A DNA stretch of 64,000 nt from NCBI GenBank assembly GCA_002354095.1, contig DEKX01000028.1, positions 124,001 to 188,000 of the forward strand, written 5' to 3'. The notes beneath the pieces were generated by a model. The model worked only from the letters and a program-made list of their open reading frames with translations. It ran no database searches and was not told the DNA's origin. The translations under genes were made by a program, and so were the position numbers. This stretch comes from Prevotella sp. UBA2711 (GTDB lineage: Bacteria; Bacteroidota; Bacteroidia; Bacteroidales; Bacteroidaceae). Positions 61,999 through 64,000 of the stretch are shown piece after piece; the first letter of the stretch is position 1; every line of letters starts with the position of its first letter.

Positions 61999-62748
61999 TT
62001 ACCCTTGCTTCTTCTGCAGAAAATCCTGCAGAGCTGCGGTCATCGACGGACACTTCACTGTGGGAGCCTCCAAATCGAGACGCAAGCCAGCATCCTTGAC
62101 AGCCTTGGCTGTAGAGGGACCAAAGGTGGCTATAGCAATGTCTCCCTGCTTGAAGTCAGGGAAATTCTTGGTCAGCGACTCAATACCGGAAGGACTGAAG
62201 AATATCAGCATATCATAGTCGAAATTCTTCACCTCATCGGCCGTAAAATCATTGCTCACCGTACGATACATGACGCACTCCTGATGGTTCAGTTTCTTGG
62301 CATCCAACATATTCGCAACGGCATCGTTATGAACATCGCTCATAGGAACCAGATACTTCTCCTGCTTATGCTTAACCATCGTAGGCAGCAAATCATCAAT
62401 CTTTCCTGTAGTTCCGAAGAACACCTTACGTTTGCGATACTGCACATACTTTTGGATGTAGAGAGAAATAGTCTCTGTTACACAGAAATACTTCATATCC
62501 TCAGGAATTGCAATACGCATCTCCTTAGCCAACGTGAAGAAATGATCAATAGCATGACGTGATGTGAACACGATAGCCGTGTAGTCGAGAATATTGATTC
62601 TCTGTGCACGGAACTCCTTTGCTGTCATTCCCTCTACCTTAATAAACGGACGGAATACCAACTCCACTCCGAACTTCTCAGCGATGTCATAATAAGGCGA
62701 CTTTTCGCTAGATGGCTTTGGTTGAGAAACCAGAATCTTCTTTATCAT
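61999..62748 (-). CDS. hemD: Uroporphyrinogen-III synthase
   Basis: A 249-residue cytosolic enzyme that cyclises hydroxymethylbilane with D-ring inversion. Sequence is loosely conserved as usual; recognisable parts are ILVSQPKPSSEKSPY, TAIVFTSRHAIDHFF, KYLVPMSDVHNDAVANML, FFSPSGIESLTKNFPDF and IATFGPSTAKAVKDAGL. It lies eight bases after the DUF4271 gene, a linkage I associate with Bacteroidales. Confidence 0.9.
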   Translation of the reverse strand: MIKKILVSQPKPSSEKSPYYDIAEKFGVELVFRPFIKVEGMTAKEFRAQRINILDYTAIVFTSRHAIDHFFTLAKEMRIAIPEDMKYFCVTETISLYIQKYVQYRKRKVFFGTTGKIDDLLPTMVKHKQEKYLVPMSDVHNDAVANMLDAKKLNHQECVMYRTVSNDFTADEVKNFDYDMLIFFSPSGIESLTKNFPDFKQGDIAIATFGPSTAKAVKDAGLRLDLEAPTVKCPSMTAALQDFLQKKQG

Positions 62749-62756
62749 TTGGTGTC

Positions 62757-63779
62757 CTAAAAATTGATTTTTAAACTATTCGCTGTCAAGACAAGCACGC
62801 CCCAAAAGGCGAGCATGGGTACTATTTCGAGGGTGCAAAAGTACAAAATAATTTGCAATTTAACGACATTCCGACGAAAAAAAATGATATAGCTCTTATA
62901 AAATGTTAGTAATTTAACAATAATAAGTGATATAATGACATAAATCATCACGAATTTTATGTCTAATTCGAAATATGCTCTGAGCAAAACTCCTGGATAG
63001 AGCAAAACACCCTCCATGGAGATAATAAAGAGCAAGGATTTAATCCATTGTTCGTTTCTTTTACCATCGAAAAACACATTGTTAGCGATTGTATAGCACA
63101 CTATCTTGAGAAAGAAATAAAGCACAGTGATGCCCAGATAGATAGATATCAGCGTGTATTGGGATCGCAACACAAAAGTATCACCGATGAAAATCAGCGT
63201 GTGGAAATAGAACAGCAATGAAATCAGCAGACTGGTAATCAACACCAATAACAACTGGAAGTATATCTCGTAAGTCGTTTCCGACTCTTCTGTAGTTCCT
63301 GAATAGGGAACATAGAAGAAGCGTTTTGCCTGTCGCACGATAAACTGACGCGCATTGGCAAAGGCTATGACGGCAAAGATAAAGCACGCCAACAAGAGCG
63401 ACGTGACAATATTGTCGTTATGGACAGCATAAGGTATAGGGTCGCCAGGTACACCATAACGTCCTCCAGGCAATTCCGGGTGGAACAAGGTGTCCTTGGA
63501 GAAATAGCTCTCCTTATAATATTGCGGAAGATCAGCATTCATCAGGTCAACACCAGGGGGGTGACCAGGAAGATGCAGCGTATCAGGATGCTCACTCCAA
63601 TGAATCTCAGAGGGTTTGAAGCGCGACTGGATAGCAGAGTCCTGCTGGGCGGGGGTAGCATCACGCGGCAACCAGCTCAAGACCTGAGCTGGTGTCAACG
63701 GTCGGTGCTGCACGACTACGGAGTCGCTTCCTTCTACTGCTACCGACGCAGTATGTGCTATGGAGTCTTGTTGCAACAA
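62757..63779 (-). CDS. DUF4271 membrane protein
   Basis: Up to 340 residues. The first 130 are soluble and Pro/His-rich (LPGHPPGVDL, LPGGRYGVPGDPIPY), followed by about six to eight membrane helices (LLLACFIFAVIAFA, LLLVLITSLLISLLFYFHT). Function unknown. No ATG exists near the N-terminus: a TTG at 63779 follows the metK stop directly, another TTG follows at 63776, and the first in-frame ATG would be at 63542. Context suggests a TTG start with translational coupling. Confidence 0.82.
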   Translation of the reverse strand: MLQQDSIAHTASVAVEGSDSVVVQHRPLTPAQVLSWLPRDATPAQQDSAIQSRFKPSEIHWSEHPDTLHLPGHPPGVDLMNADLPQYYKESYFSKDTLFHPELPGGRYGVPGDPIPYAVHNDNIVTSLLLACFIFAVIAFANARQFIVRQAKRFFYVPYSGTTEESETTYEIYFQLLLVLITSLLISLLFYFHTLIFIGDTFVLRSQYTLISIYLGITVLYFFLKIVCYTIANNVFFDGKRNEQWIKSLLFIISMEGVLLYPGVLLRAYFELDIKFVMIYVIISLIIVKLLTFYKSYIIFFRRNVVKLQIILYFCTLEIVPMLAFWGVLVLTANSLKINF

Positions 63780-64000
63780 TTACAGTCCAAATGCTTGTTT
63801 AATATCTGCTACCCTGTCGAGTTTCTCCCATGTAAAGAGTTCAACATCGATGGTCTTAGTCTCATGATAGCGACTGGTGAATGTTTTCTTCACCACTTCC
63901 GACTGGCGTCCCATGTGTCCATAGGCGGCTGTCTCCAGATACATCGGCTGGCGCAGTTTCAAGGAGCGCTCAATAGCTTTCGGACGAAGATCGAAGAGTT
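63780..64000 (-). CDS. metK: S-adenosylmethionine synthetase, C-terminal part
   Basis: The frame is open to the right window edge. It encodes the last 73 residues, with [21 protein letters not shown] at the junction, [12 protein letters not shown] and a C-terminus ending ADIKQAFGL, all typical of the MetK C-terminal domain. The enzyme makes SAM from methionine and ATP. The 5' part is outside the window. Confidence 0.93.
   Translation of the reverse strand, partial: LFDLRPKAIERSLKLRQPMYLETAAYGHMGRQSEVVKKTFTSRYHETKTIDVELFTWEKLDRVADIKQAFGL

Noticed and set aside
1..64000. Insertion sequences, integrases or phage genes
   Set aside because: No transposase, recombinase or phage-like protein was recognised among the frames, and no terminal inverted repeats flank any gene block.

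Overview
The window is from a Bacteroidales genome, most likely a Prevotellaceae member (Prevotella-like). The evidence is a hybrid two-component regulator next to a SusA-type amylase, TonB-dependent outer-membrane receptors, a fused SecDF, a GlnN-type (type III) glutamine synthetase, LL-diaminopimelate aminotransferase, a DUF4271 membrane protein, and about 20 promoters with the Bacteroidetes -7 element TAnnTTTG, often with TTG 19-20 bases upstream. Almost all of the sequence is chromosomal housekeeping. I see no insertion sequence, prophage, integrase or CRISPR array.

Layout. 1-7053 (+): the end of an unknown gene, a short lipoprotein remnant, a hybrid two-component regulator, a periplasmic neopullulanase and a gluconate-5-dehydrogenase-like SDR. 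7056-8677 (-): a HAD hydrolase and a bile-acid-symporter-like transporter. 8782-14968 (+): an outer-membrane receptor, then a TPP-riboswitch thiamine salvage operon (receptor, PnuC-type permease, thiamine pyrophosphokinase). 15022-17708 (+): two lipoproteins. 17711-21704 (-): tRNA-Arg, a GNAT-like gene, and nrdD-nrdG for anaerobic dNTP synthesis. 21806-27971: MaoC-like dehydratase, SecDF, a rhomboid plus endonuclease/phosphatase pair, and HU. 28031-47359: a large nitrogen and glutamine cluster, with asnB, purF and pyrG on the minus strand, an unknown gene behind a long 11-bp repeat array, porin-like, amtB and glnK on the minus strand, and gltB, gltD, dapF, dapL and glnN on the plus strand. 47453-52679 (-): tRNA-Leu, lipoprotein, argH, an SRPBCC protein, pyrE, comF, recX and prmC. 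52702-53646 (+): ribD. 53686-64000 (-): lipoprotein, fused ABC exporter, RNase H, argS, tRNA-Gln, tyrS, yidD, rnpA, hemD, DUF4271 and the C-terminus of metK.

How the genes fit together. The central 19 kb collects ammonium uptake and sensing (amtB, glnK), ammonium fixation (glnN, gltBD), several glutamine-dependent amidotransferases (asnB, purF, pyrG, gltB) and a glutamate-dependent lysine/peptidoglycan branch (dapL, dapF). Two promoters in this cluster, glnK and pyrG, carry GAAAG boxes at nearly identical positions and about 32-bp spacing, which suggests a shared regulator.

The most unusual signals are repeats. An approximately 220-bp array with a strict 11-bp period (34211-34430) fills the leader of an unrecognised gene. 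Several families of 7-, 8- and 9-bp tandem repeats occur between genes and also, in frame, inside conserved genes: gltD, glnN, argS, asnB, purF, the end of pyrG, and lipoprotein signal peptides. One 9-bp family is read in different frames and strands in different genes, which points to spread at the DNA level rather than selection on the peptide.
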